Assembly (NCBI GenBank): GCA_025054515.1
Contig: JANWZT010000069.1
Coordinates: 1-6,484 of the forward strand
From: Candidatus Caldarchaeum sp.
GTDB lineage: Archaea; Thermoproteota; Nitrososphaeria_A; Caldarchaeales; Caldarchaeaceae
Direction of reading: 5' to 3'
Length of the DNA: 6,484 bases
Below the pieces are notes generated by a model. The model did not search any database and was not told the origin of the DNA. It saw only the letters and a program-made list of their open reading frames with translations. The translations under genes were made by a program, and so were the position numbers. This document shows positions 1 to 5,894 of this stretch, in pieces (the first letter of the stretch is position 1; each line of letters opens with the position of its first letter).

Positions 1-6
1 AATCAC

Positions 7-25
7 CTTTTTATTTCCATTTTAT
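7..25 (+). promoter_or_regulatory. TATA-like region upstream of livG
   Basis: Two T/A-rich elements precede livG: CTTTTTATTT (7-16) and TTTTAT (20-25). Archaeal TATA boxes centre about 26-27 nt before the transcription start, so the first would point to about 40 and the second to about 49. Both are in-frame TTG codons of livG, which fits leaderless initiation. The exact element cannot be decided by eye. Confidence 0.4.
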
Positions 26-30
26 CGTGG

Positions 31-786
31 TTGATTGGTTTGACCGCGTTGATACGATGTGTTGATGTGACCAAATATATCGGTGGTTTGCCTGCTTTGA
101 AGAACGTTTCCCTCGAAGTTGAAACGGGCGAGATAAGGGCTGTCATCGGGCCCAACGGCGCGGGAAAGACGACTTTATTCAACGTGATTAACGGAGTTTA
201 CAGGCCGTCGTCGGGGAAGGTCTTTCTCGACAACCGTGAAATCACGGGTAAGCCGCCGCATGAAATCTTCCAGCTCGGCGTCGGCAGAACCCTACAGATT
301 CCAAGGCCTTTCAAAGATTTGACCGTGTGGGATAACGTCTACGCCGGCGGCCTTTTCAACAAAAAAATTTCGAAAACCGACCTCGAACGCCATGTCTGGG
401 AGCTTCTCGACAAACTCGGCCTCAGAAACAAGGCCAACTTAAAGGCGGGAGTGCTCAACCTTCAGGAGAGAAAGAAGGTGGAGCTGGCCCGCGCCCTCGC
501 GTCGAAGCCGAAGGTTTTGATGGTCGACGAATACATGAGTGGCCTCAACACGGCTGAAATCGAAGACGCGATAAAATTGTTCCGGGAAATCCGGCGGGAA
601 TATGGGCTGACTATTGTCTGGGTGGAGCATGTAATAAGCGCTGTTTCGTCTCTTGCGGACAAGGTGTCGGTTTTGAATCAAGGGGTCAAAATAGCAGAGG
701 GAAAGCCCGAGGAAATCGTGACAGACCAAGAGGTTGTTGAAGCCTACTTAGGTGAAAAAGTTGTCCAGTCTTCTGAAAGTCGATAA
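31..786 (+). CDS. livG: Branched-chain amino acid ABC transporter, ATP-binding protein LivG
   Basis: This is one of two cytoplasmic ATPases that drive a HAAT-family importer for branched-chain or related amino acids. Numbering from the TTG at 31, the Walker A is GPNGAGKTT (40-48), the Q-loop is Gln89 and the Walker B is VLMVDE (162-167) with catalytic Glu167. The D-loop region is GLN (171-173) and the switch His is H200 in VEH. The C-loop, usually LSGGQ-like, is degenerate: LNLQERKK at 142-149. Such drift is known in LivG proteins. Length (about 245-251 aa) is normal for the family. The start is not settled: the frame is open to the left edge, and TTG codons at 31, 40 and 49 are all possible. 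The 49 start gives the usual short N-terminus before the GGLPAL segment. No SD precedes any of them, but T-rich TATA-like sequence does, so leaderless translation is likely. It is the first visible gene of the liv operon and overlaps livF. Confidence 0.93.
   Translation: MIGLTALIRCVDVTKYIGGLPALKNVSLEVETGEIRAVIGPNGAGKTTLFNVINGVYRPSSGKVFLDNREITGKPPHEIFQLGVGRTLQIPRPFKDLTVWDNVYAGGLFNKKISKTDLERHVWELLDKLGLRNKANLKAGVLNLQERKKVELARALASKPKVLMVDEYMSGLNTAEIEDAIKLFREIRREYGLTIVWVEHVISAVSSLADKVSVLNQGVKIAEGKPEEIVTDQEVVEAYLGEKVVQSSESR
750..755 (+). promoter_or_regulatory. Shine-Dalgarno AGGTGA for livF
   Basis: A six-base match to the archaeal SD consensus lies inside the end of livG, 5 nt before TTG 761. 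It decides the livF start in favour of TTG 761 over GTG 752. Confidence 0.65.
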
Positions 787-1480
787 CCTCGACTCGGGTT
801 ACGGGGACATTCAGGTTCTATGGGACGTATCGATTCGCGTGGAGAAAGGGGAGGTGGTCGCTGTTCTCGGCCCAAACGGAGCTGGCAAAACGACTCTGTT
901 GAAGACGATCGCCGGCCTTGTCAAGCCGAAAAAGGGCTCGATAATTTTTGAAGGTAAAGCAATAGGCGGCCTTCCCGCTGAAAAAGTCGTTCAGGAAGGC
1001 GTGGCGCTGGCCTTGGCAGAGAAAGAGCTGTTTCCGCTGATGACCGTGAAGGAAAACCTTCTTCTCGGAGCTTTCACCAAAAGAGCGCGGCAGAAACTTC
1101 AAGAAAATCTCGCCCGTGTTTATAGCATTTTCCCCAAGCTCAAAGAACGACAGTACCAGAACGCCGGCACGATGAGCGGAGGCGAGCAGCAGATGCTCGC
1201 CATCGGCCGTGCTCTGATGACCGACTCGAAACTGCTTCTTCTCGACGAACCGTCCACAGGGCTTGCGCCCCTCCTTGTCAAAAACATCTTCGAAGGGTTG
1301 CGGCAAATCATGAAAAACAAGCCGGAGCTGGCGATCCTACTGGTGGAGCAGCGGACGGTTCAAGCGGCCCAGCTGAGCGACCGCGGTTACATCCTATCCA
1401 ACGGCAGAGTTGTTTTCGACGGCGACATCCGCGAAGGCTTGACAACTCAGGCTTTCGTCAAAAAATATCTGGGGATGTGA
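761..1480 (+). CDS. livF: Branched-chain amino acid ABC transporter, ATP-binding protein LivF
   Basis: This is the second ATPase of the HAAT importer and would pair with LivG beneath the LivH/LivM permeases. Numbering from TTG 761 (239 aa), the Walker A is GPNGAGKTT (37-45), the C-loop is MSGGEQQ (138-144) and the Walker B is LLLLDEP (158-164) with Glu163. The H-loop position is Gln197 in LLVEQ; Gln here is the known LivF-type replacement of the switch His. The DRGYIL and NGRVVFDG segments near the C-terminus are also typical of LivF. I chose TTG 761 because a good AGGTGA SD (750-755) sits 5 nt before it. The longer alternative, GTG 752, lies within that SD and has no SD of its own. The gene overlaps livG by 26 bp, and its TGA touches the livH start, so translation of the operon is probably coupled. 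Confidence 0.93.
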   Translation: MSSLLKVDNLDSGYGDIQVLWDVSIRVEKGEVVAVLGPNGAGKTTLLKTIAGLVKPKKGSIIFEGKAIGGLPAEKVVQEGVALALAEKELFPLMTVKENLLLGAFTKRARQKLQENLARVYSIFPKLKERQYQNAGTMSGGEQQMLAIGRALMTDSKLLLLDEPSTGLAPLLVKNIFEGLRQIMKNKPELAILLVEQRTVQAAQLSDRGYILSNGRVVFDGDIREGLTTQAFVKKYLGM

Positions 1481-1482
1481 GC

Positions 1483-2355
1483 ATGGACGCCAGCTTCGTT
1501 CTGTTCCTGCTCGACGGAATTGTCTTCGGACTAATCCTTTCGCTCATAGCCGCCGGGCTGACACTCATCTACGGGCTGGCGGGCGTGCTGAACCTCGCCC
1601 ACGGCGAGCTCCTCGTGATATGCACCGTCACAGCCGCGGTCCTCCTTCAATCTATCAACGTCCCCCTGCCGTTGGCCCTCGTCGCCGGAGTACTTGTCAC
1701 CGTCGCCTCATCCGTTTTCCTCGAAAAAGTTGTTCTCAGGCCCGTCTATAGGCTCGAAGGCGAAGAAAGAATACTTCTCGGCCTTTACATCACTTTGGCC
1801 TTCTCCATCTTCTTGCATGGGGCCTTGATAACGAGCTTCCCGCTGGCTTTCCTCACGATCAACTTGCCCGTCCCATCTCTCGATTTCATGGGGCTGACGG
1901 TGCGGACAGCTCAAGTGATAACCGGTGTGGCTTCGGCCGCTGTTCTCGTAGCCGTTTACGTATTTCTGAAAAATAGCTGGGGCGGAATGGCTATTCGTTC
2001 TTTGACACAGAACGAAGTCGGGGCCTTGATTGTGGGCGTAAGCGTCAAACGATACCGGTTGATCGTGTTCATGCTCGGAGCTTTTTTGGTCAGTCTGGCT
2101 GGCATCATCCGAAGCGTCGTGGCCACCGTCGCGCCAGAAAGCGGCATCGAGTTCACGATCCTCGGCCTTTTGGTCTGCGTTGTTGGCGGCATCCGAAGCG
2201 TCTACGGAACGATAGTCGCGGGACTCGTCATCGGAGTGGTCTACACGTTCCTCGTGGTTTTCATCGGAACATACCTGGCTTACGTAGCCCTGCTGATATT
2301 CATCATGGCCCTTTTGCTTGTGAGACCCTACGGAATAGTAGGTGAAAGATGGTGA
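1483..2355 (+). CDS. livH: Branched-chain amino acid ABC transporter, permease LivH
   Basis: This is an integral membrane permease subunit of the HAAT importer and would form the translocation path with LivM. It is about 290 aa with roughly eight hydrophobic helices. The LivH hallmark GLTLIYGLAGVLNLAHGE is at residues 25-42. A cytoplasmic loop (NSWGGMAIRSLTQNEVGALI then GVSVKRYR) matches the segment that contacts the ATPases, and GGIRSVYGTIVAGLVIG near the C-terminus corresponds to the family's GG..S..G...GG...G stretch. ATG 1483 is preferred because GGGGAT at 1471-1476 lies at SD distance from it. GTG 1477, two codons earlier and overlapping the livF TGA, is the alternative. The 3' end overlaps livM by 7 bp. 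Confidence 0.92.
   Translation: MDASFVLFLLDGIVFGLILSLIAAGLTLIYGLAGVLNLAHGELLVICTVTAAVLLQSINVPLPLALVAGVLVTVASSVFLEKVVLRPVYRLEGEERILLGLYITLAFSIFLHGALITSFPLAFLTINLPVPSLDFMGLTVRTAQVITGVASAAVLVAVYVFLKNSWGGMAIRSLTQNEVGALIVGVSVKRYRLIVFMLGAFLVSLAGIIRSVVATVAPESGIEFTILGLLVCVVGGIRSVYGTIVAGLVIGVVYTFLVVFIGTYLAYVALLIFIMALLLVRPYGIVGERW
2340..2345 (+). promoter_or_regulatory. Shine-Dalgarno AGGTGA for livM
   Basis: The same AGGTGA motif as before livF lies in the last codons of livH, 3 nt before ATG 2349 and 6 nt before the in-frame GTG 2352. The spacing leaves both starts possible. Confidence 0.6.
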
Positions 2356-3302
2356 AGACAAGGCTCATCGCGTTGATTGTGTTGGTCGCGGTATACGCGG
2401 TTATTCCTCTTCTGTTTCTAAATACACCGTATGTGGTTTTCATCCTCGCCCAGATGGCTTTCTTCACGATCTTCGCCTACGGCTTCAACTTCCTGTTCGG
2501 GTTCAGCCGCCAGCTTTTCCTATGCATCGGCGCCTTCACGGGAATCGGAGCATACATCACCGGTATCTCGCTTCGGGACGGGCTTATGGGCCCCGTCGAA
2601 GCCGTCCTTCTGTCAACCGCCGCTGTAGCCGCGGTGGGATGGGTCGTCAGCTTCCTTTCGGTTAGAAGGAAGCTCGTCGTCATCTTCACGGGCATTTTCA
2701 CCCTCGCCATCACTCTTGTCTTCAACAACTTAGTAATCGGGCTCGCCAACGTAACAGGCGGAGAAACAGGATTTAGAATAAGGGGCATAAGCCTCGGGCC
2801 CCTCGACGCCCTACCCTACAACCTCAGATACTACTACGTCGCCATCGCAACAGTCCTCGCTATCACGGTCATTTCCTACTATCTACTTTTCCACACGAGG
2901 ACGGGATACGCGTACCGGTGCATCATGGACGACGAAATCAGCTCCGAGCTCGTCGGAATTAACGTCGCCCGGGTCAAGACATTGACGGCCCTGTTGTCGT
3001 CGGCGGTTCTCGGGTTCTCCGGCGCCCAATACGCCCTTTTCTCACAGCTCATCGCTCCCTCCTACTTCGCTTTTGCTTCGGTCGACCTCCCCGTCCAGAT
3101 AATAGTCATCCTCGGAGGAAGAGCGTCACTCCTCGGCCCATACATCGGTTCGGCGATAATCGCCGTCGTCAACGAAGCTCTAAAATTCCTCGGGCCCCTG
3201 ACACAAGTACTGTACGGGCTAACCCTGATGCTGCTCCTCGCTTTCTTCAGAAACGGCATCGTCGACTTTGTCAGAAGAAAACTGTTCCCATGGTTTTTCT
3301 AG
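2349..3302 (+). CDS. livM: Branched-chain amino acid ABC transporter, permease LivM
   Basis: This is the second permease of the HAAT importer, 317 aa with about eight to ten hydrophobic segments. Family landmarks are the FNFLFGFSRQLFL...GAFTGIGAYITG region (46-72), the ATPase-contact loop RTGYAYRCIMDDEISSELVG (184-203) followed by INVARVK, and GGRASLLGPYIGSAI near the C-terminus. The ATG at 2349 lies inside the livH stop region and has AGGTGA (2340-2345) only 3 nt upstream. The adjacent GTG at 2352 is in frame with a more usual 6-nt spacing, so initiation may occur at either. The TAG stop lies in a CTAG shared with the stop of the convergent gene, so there is no spacer between the two units. 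It is the last gene of the operon in this window. Confidence 0.92.
   Translation: MVKTRLIALIVLVAVYAVIPLLFLNTPYVVFILAQMAFFTIFAYGFNFLFGFSRQLFLCIGAFTGIGAYITGISLRDGLMGPVEAVLLSTAAVAAVGWVVSFLSVRRKLVVIFTGIFTLAITLVFNNLVIGLANVTGGETGFRIRGISLGPLDALPYNLRYYYVAIATVLAITVISYYLLFHTRTGYAYRCIMDDEISSELVGINVARVKTLTALLSSAVLGFSGAQYALFSQLIAPSYFAFASVDLPVQIIVILGGRASLLGPYIGSAIIAVVNEALKFLGPLTQVLYGLTLMLLLAFFRNGIVDFVRRKLFPWFF
3273..3281 (-). terminator. Weak T-rich tract after the DUF1185 gene
   Basis: Read on the minus strand the bases are TTTTCTTCT, beginning about 18 nt after the TAG stop and lying inside the livM 3' end. It has only four consecutive T, so it is a weak mirror of the tract on the other strand. Confidence 0.2.
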
Positions 3303-3904
3303 CGGAGGCCGTCTTCGCCCTTTACTTCTTCTTTTTTCAGCCCGCCGATTCTCGGCAAAGGTCTTCCTGAATCGGTGACCGCTGCGATAACGACTATTTC
3401 GTCTGGAAGCGGTGCGTCGGGAACCCGGACTTCCACGGCGTCGTAGTGGCTTCGGACAAAGGCCGCCCGCTTATAATGTAGGGGGACGTCGACAGCCGTT
3501 CCCGGGCCTCCCATCTTCGCGGCCGACGGGATTATGGCTTTGCAGAGGTCCTGCCCGCCGCATTCCTCCCTTAAACCTCTGCCAAACTTGGGATGTAGGA
3601 TGGCGTGGCCGTGCTCGAGCTCGCCGGCCAACCCGATGACCGCGGCCTTTCCGTAGCTTTCCACCGCCGCCGGGGCGATACCAAGAGCTTCGCGGGCCTT
3701 TCTTCCCAAAAACCCGCCCAAAAAATCGCCGGCGTCGACCAACGCCGTGAGGTCGTCGACGTAACGGCCCGCATACGGGTTTTTGATGATTGCGGCGGCC
3801 GCGCTCTTCCTAACGGGCTTGTCGAGACGGCGGCCGTTTTCCACGAATGTCTCGTCCACGTAGACCGCGACTTTTCGGACGGTTATTCCCGGCGTAATTT
3901 CCAT
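3299..3904 (-). CDS. Amino acid synthesis family protein (DUF1185 / PF06684)
   Basis: This is a 201-aa soluble protein that I recognise as the DUF1185/PF06684 'amino acid synthesis' family; the biochemical role of that family is not established. Conserved blocks seen here are NPYAGRYVDDL (42-52), VESYGKAAVIG (81-91), GELEHGHAILHP (94-105), IPSAAKMGGPGTAVDVPL (125-142), VRSHYDAVEVRVPDAPLPDEI (150-170) and GRPLPRIGG (180-188). Clustered Glu/His residues at 95-99 and His104 could form an active or metal site, which is inference. There is no signal peptide or membrane segment. It follows mmsA after 4 bp, and its SD (GGTGGT, within 3911-3920) lies inside the last codons of mmsA, so the two are co-transcribed. 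The Lys/Glu-rich tail (190-201) is encoded opposite a T-run that may terminate the liv operon. A role in the same catabolic or transport pathway as MmsA and Liv is inferred from position only. Confidence 0.88.
   Translation of the reverse strand: MEITPGITVRKVAVYVDETFVENGRRLDKPVRKSAAAAIIKNPYAGRYVDDLTALVDAGDFLGGFLGRKAREALGIAPAAVESYGKAAVIGLAGELEHGHAILHPKFGRGLREECGGQDLCKAIIPSAAKMGGPGTAVDVPLHYKRAAFVRSHYDAVEVRVPDAPLPDEIVVIAAVTDSGRPLPRIGGLKKEEVKGEDGLR
3321..3337 (+). terminator. Oligo-T tract, candidate terminator of the liv operon
   Basis: A pyrimidine/T-rich run begins 19 nt after the livM stop and ends in six consecutive T (3332-3337). Archaeal RNA polymerase commonly terminates at such tracts without a hairpin. 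It lies wholly inside the 3' end of the convergent DUF1185 gene, opposite its Lys/Glu codons. Confidence 0.4.
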
Positions 3905-3908
3905 TTCT

Positions 3909-5351
3909 CTACCACCACCTTGTCGTTACGATTTTGTGGTCGGTAAAGAACCTTAGGGTGTCGACCCGGCTGTGGGCTGTTCCAAAGAAGGATTGCTTTC
4001 TTCCGCCGAGTGGGAAGTAAGCCATGGGCTGTGGAACGCCGATGTTGACGCCGACGTTTCCGATGTTGACGTCGAGAACAAATTCGCGGGCTGTTTTCGG
4101 GTTGGAGGTGAAGATCGACGCCGCGTTTCCAAATGGGGTGTTTTTGTTGATGAGGTCGATGGCCTCGTCCAGAGTTTCGGCGTTGAGGATGGAGGCGACG
4201 GGGCCGAAGATTTCCTCTTTAGCAAGGGGCGAATCGGGTGGCACGTCTTTGAAAATAGTCGGCCCCACGAAATATCCGTTCAAAGGCTTGACGGGTTTGT
4301 TTCTTCTCCCGTCGACCAAAGGTTCGCCGAAGCCCGCGCCGATTTCGATATATTTCAAAACCCTTTCCAATCCCTGTTTCGAGGCCATCGGGCCCATCTC
4401 AGTCTCCCTATCCATTCCATATCCCAGCTTGAGAAAAGACCGTGAAGCCACCAATGGAACAACTTTTTCAGCGCCTTTGACGACGACGAGGTTCGACCCA
4501 GCCAGACATCTCTGGCCCGACATCCCAAAAAACGACGAGACGACCGCGTCAGCTGTTTTCTCCATGTCTGCATCAGGCATGACGACGATGTGGTTTTTCG
4601 CTCCGGCGTTTATCGACGCCCGCTTCCCCTCTTTCGCGACTGTTTCGTAGAGGGTTTTTCCGGTGCGGGTTGAACCGATGAACCCAACCCCCTGAATGTC
4701 GGGATGTTTGACCAACTTCTCCGCCACCCGGCCGTCTCCGTGAACGACCGACATCACCCCGGCCGGAACGCCGGCCTCCTTCATGATTCGAGCCACTTCG
4801 TTAGCCACCATCGGAGTTATTTCGCTGGGCTTTAACACAACCGTCGCGCCCAAGGCGATAGCGTAGGGGACATACGACGACCATGCATGCAAGGGGATGT
4901 TGAAGGGTGTGATGACGGCGAAACAACCCAGAGGCTCGCGGATGAGCTCTTGGTCGATGTCGGGAGAGATGTTGACCATCTTCTCTCCCTTTGCAAGGGT
5001 GTAGGCCAACGAGGCCGCTGCCTCTATGTTCTCCAAGCTTCTCCTCACCTCTCCAACTCCCTCCGAATAGGTTCTGCCGTGATTATCGACCAGAACTTTG
5101 GCGAGAAGATCCGTGTCACGTTCCATGATAGACCGGATGCGCATCAGATAGCCCACTCTGTCTGAAGGGGTGGTTTTACGGAATTTTTCAAACGCTTTCA
5201 CGCCCGATTCGACTGCTCTATCTACCTCTTCCTCCAATGATACAGGAGCGTAGGCTATGACGGAGTCGAAGGCGGGGTTTTTGATGGGGATGGTGTCCGT
5301 AGATTTTGAAGGGATGAAATCGTTATCGATAAAGTTCGGGAGAACGTTCAT
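3909..5351 (-). CDS. mmsA: CoA-acylating methylmalonate-semialdehyde dehydrogenase
   Basis: This is an ALDH-superfamily enzyme of the MMSDH type, which oxidises methylmalonate (or malonate) semialdehyde with NAD+ and CoA to propionyl-CoA (or acetyl-CoA) plus CO2, in valine, beta-alanine or inositol breakdown. Numbering from ATG 5351 (480 aa), it has TPFN (148-151, oxyanion Asn) and GSTRTGK in the NAD region. NAGAKNH (248-254) lacks the general-base Glu of ordinary ALDHs, as MMSDHs do. The catalytic nucleophile is Cys282 in SGQRC, and EEIFGPV is at 379-385. Arg104 (GEVRR) and Arg281 (QRC) align with the two arginines known to hold the substrate carboxylate in bacterial MMSDH. The C-terminus TTRWW resembles the family's TSRW end. 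An in-frame ATG at 5384 gives 11 more residues, but it lies inside a palindrome with a TATA-like core. ATG 5351 has family-typical N-terminal length and the right spacing from that box. The exact aldehyde substrate is not determined by sequence. Confidence 0.9.
   Translation of the reverse strand: MNVLPNFIDNDFIPSKSTDTIPIKNPAFDSVIAYAPVSLEEEVDRAVESGVKAFEKFRKTTPSDRVGYLMRIRSIMERDTDLLAKVLVDNHGRTYSEGVGEVRRSLENIEAAASLAYTLAKGEKMVNISPDIDQELIREPLGCFAVITPFNIPLHAWSSYVPYAIALGATVVLKPSEITPMVANEVARIMKEAGVPAGVMSVVHGDGRVAEKLVKHPDIQGVGFIGSTRTGKTLYETVAKEGKRASINAGAKNHIVVMPDADMEKTADAVVSSFFGMSGQRCLAGSNLVVVKGAEKVVPLVASRSFLKLGYGMDRETEMGPMASKQGLERVLKYIEIGAGFGEPLVDGRRNKPVKPLNGYFVGPTIFKDVPPDSPLAKEEIFGPVASILNAETLDEAIDLINKNTPFGNAASIFTSNPKTAREFVLDVNIGNVGVNIGVPQPMAYFPLGGRKQSFFGTAHSRVDTLRFFTDHKIVTTRWW
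3911..3920 (-). promoter_or_regulatory. Shine-Dalgarno (AGGTGGTGGT) for the DUF1185 gene
   Basis: Read on the minus strand, the tandem GGTGGT lies 6-10 nt before ATG 3904. The same bases encode the final Arg-Trp-Trp of MmsA and the first base of its TAG stop, so the SD is embedded in coding sequence. Confidence 0.55.
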
Positions 5352-5369
5352 GACTTTTGACAATTTCTG

Positions 5370-5386
5370 GCATGTTTTAAACATGC
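5370..5386 (-). promoter_or_regulatory. Perfect 8+1+8 palindrome over a TATA-like box, mmsA promoter/operator
   Basis: GCATGTTTTAAACATGC is a perfect inverted repeat with one central base. On the minus strand its core is TTTAAAA (5381-5375 region), centred about 27 nt before ATG 5351, the standard archaeal TATA-to-start distance for a leaderless mRNA. A dimeric repressor bound here would block TBP. It lies between the EamA-type gene stop (5394) and mmsA. Operator function is inferred. Confidence 0.55.
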
Positions 5387-5393
5387 GTTCGGC

Positions 5394-5810
5394 TCATTCG
5401 CTGGATATAAGCACGAGGGCCGTCAACGCAAGAGCTATGCCCACGGCCTGCCGTGGTGTGATGCTTTCACCCAGCAGCAGGAAGGACAGGGCCAGAGTAA
5501 CCAGTGGATATAGTGATGTAGCGACAACGACTATTGACGAAGGGTTTAGGTCGAGGGCCATGTAGAATGTCATGGCTCCTATGAAGCCGAGAGAGCCGGC
5601 GATGAGCGCCATTATCCAGACGGGCCCGTGGGGCAGAACGTGTGCTCTTGAGCCGACGATGAAGAACAGGGCGACGAGCATGTGGCCGATGGCCGCGACC
5701 GCGGCAGTGTCGCGCCATCCCATAGCCGACGAAGCCACACGTGTAACCAAACCCCAAGTCCCCCAAACAAATAGGGTGACCAACACCAGAACAAACCATC
5801 TAAACTCCAT
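5394..5810 (-). CDS. Small EamA/DMT-family membrane protein (single domain)
   Basis: This is a 138-aa membrane protein with about five hydrophobic helices (roughly 4-24, 36-52, 63-84, 88-113, 119-136) and one EamA domain. The second half carries the EamA hallmark: ALDLNPSSIVVVATSLYP (85-102), then LGESITPRQAVGIALAL (113-129). Typical DMT exporters have two such domains (about 300 aa); single-domain versions of about 140 aa are known and are thought to dimerise. The protein is therefore probably intact rather than truncated: the start is a clean ATG, and the frame ends after the fifth helix. The substrate is unknown; amino acid or metabolite export is a guess from the superfamily. No SD precedes the ATG. 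The TGA ends 8 bp before the mmsA palindrome, so read-through into mmsA is possible although mmsA appears to have its own promoter. Confidence 0.85.
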   Translation of the reverse strand: MEFRWFVLVLVTLFVWGTWGLVTRVASSAMGWRDTAAVAAIGHMLVALFFIVGSRAHVLPHGPVWIMALIAGSLGFIGAMTFYMALDLNPSSIVVVATSLYPLVTLALSFLLLGESITPRQAVGIALALTALVLISSE

Positions 5811-5894
5811 GGCACATCAGATTCGTGGGGCTGTTGATTACTTTTTCCGTAGATGCGTAAAACATAAACCAAACCACCAATTCACAATTGTACC
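5811..5894. promoter_or_regulatory. Divergent intergenic region between the EamA-type and SelW-like genes
   Basis: These 84 bp carry no gene that I can see. An AT-rich patch (TAAAACATAAA, 5848-5858) lies about 40 nt from both ATGs, and on the minus strand reads TTTATGTTTTA, a weak TATA candidate. The short palindrome ACAATTGT (5884-5891) lies just before the SelW-like ATG. Neither gene has an SD. Promoters in both directions must lie here, but I cannot fix them. Confidence 0.4.

Noticed and set aside
31..786. LivG as a pseudogene because of its altered C-loop
   Set aside because: All other ATPase motifs and the full length are intact, and C-loop drift is common in LivG. The altered motif is better read as a natural degenerate site.
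818..1306. 162-aa open frame opposite livF
   Set aside because: It is a shadow of the LivF ATPase frame with no family features.
1708..2361. Long 217-aa open frame opposite livH
   Set aside because: It lies wholly antisense to a clear LivH permease. Its protein is His/Asp/Ser-rich without any recognisable domain, as expected from the complement of a hydrophobic gene.
4024..4650. 208-aa open frame opposite mmsA
   Set aside because: It is antisense to the strongly conserved MMSDH coding sequence and has no domain or start signals. Codon bias of the real gene explains it.
5352..5384. N-terminal extension of MmsA from ATG 5384
   Set aside because: The extra 11 residues overlap the palindrome and TATA-like box and exceed the usual family N-terminus. 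The extension is possible but less likely than ATG 5351.
5884..5891. ACAATTGT palindrome before the SelW-like gene as an operator
   Set aside because: Eight bases of perfect dyad in AT-rich sequence occur often by chance, and there is no second copy or TATA overlap to support it.
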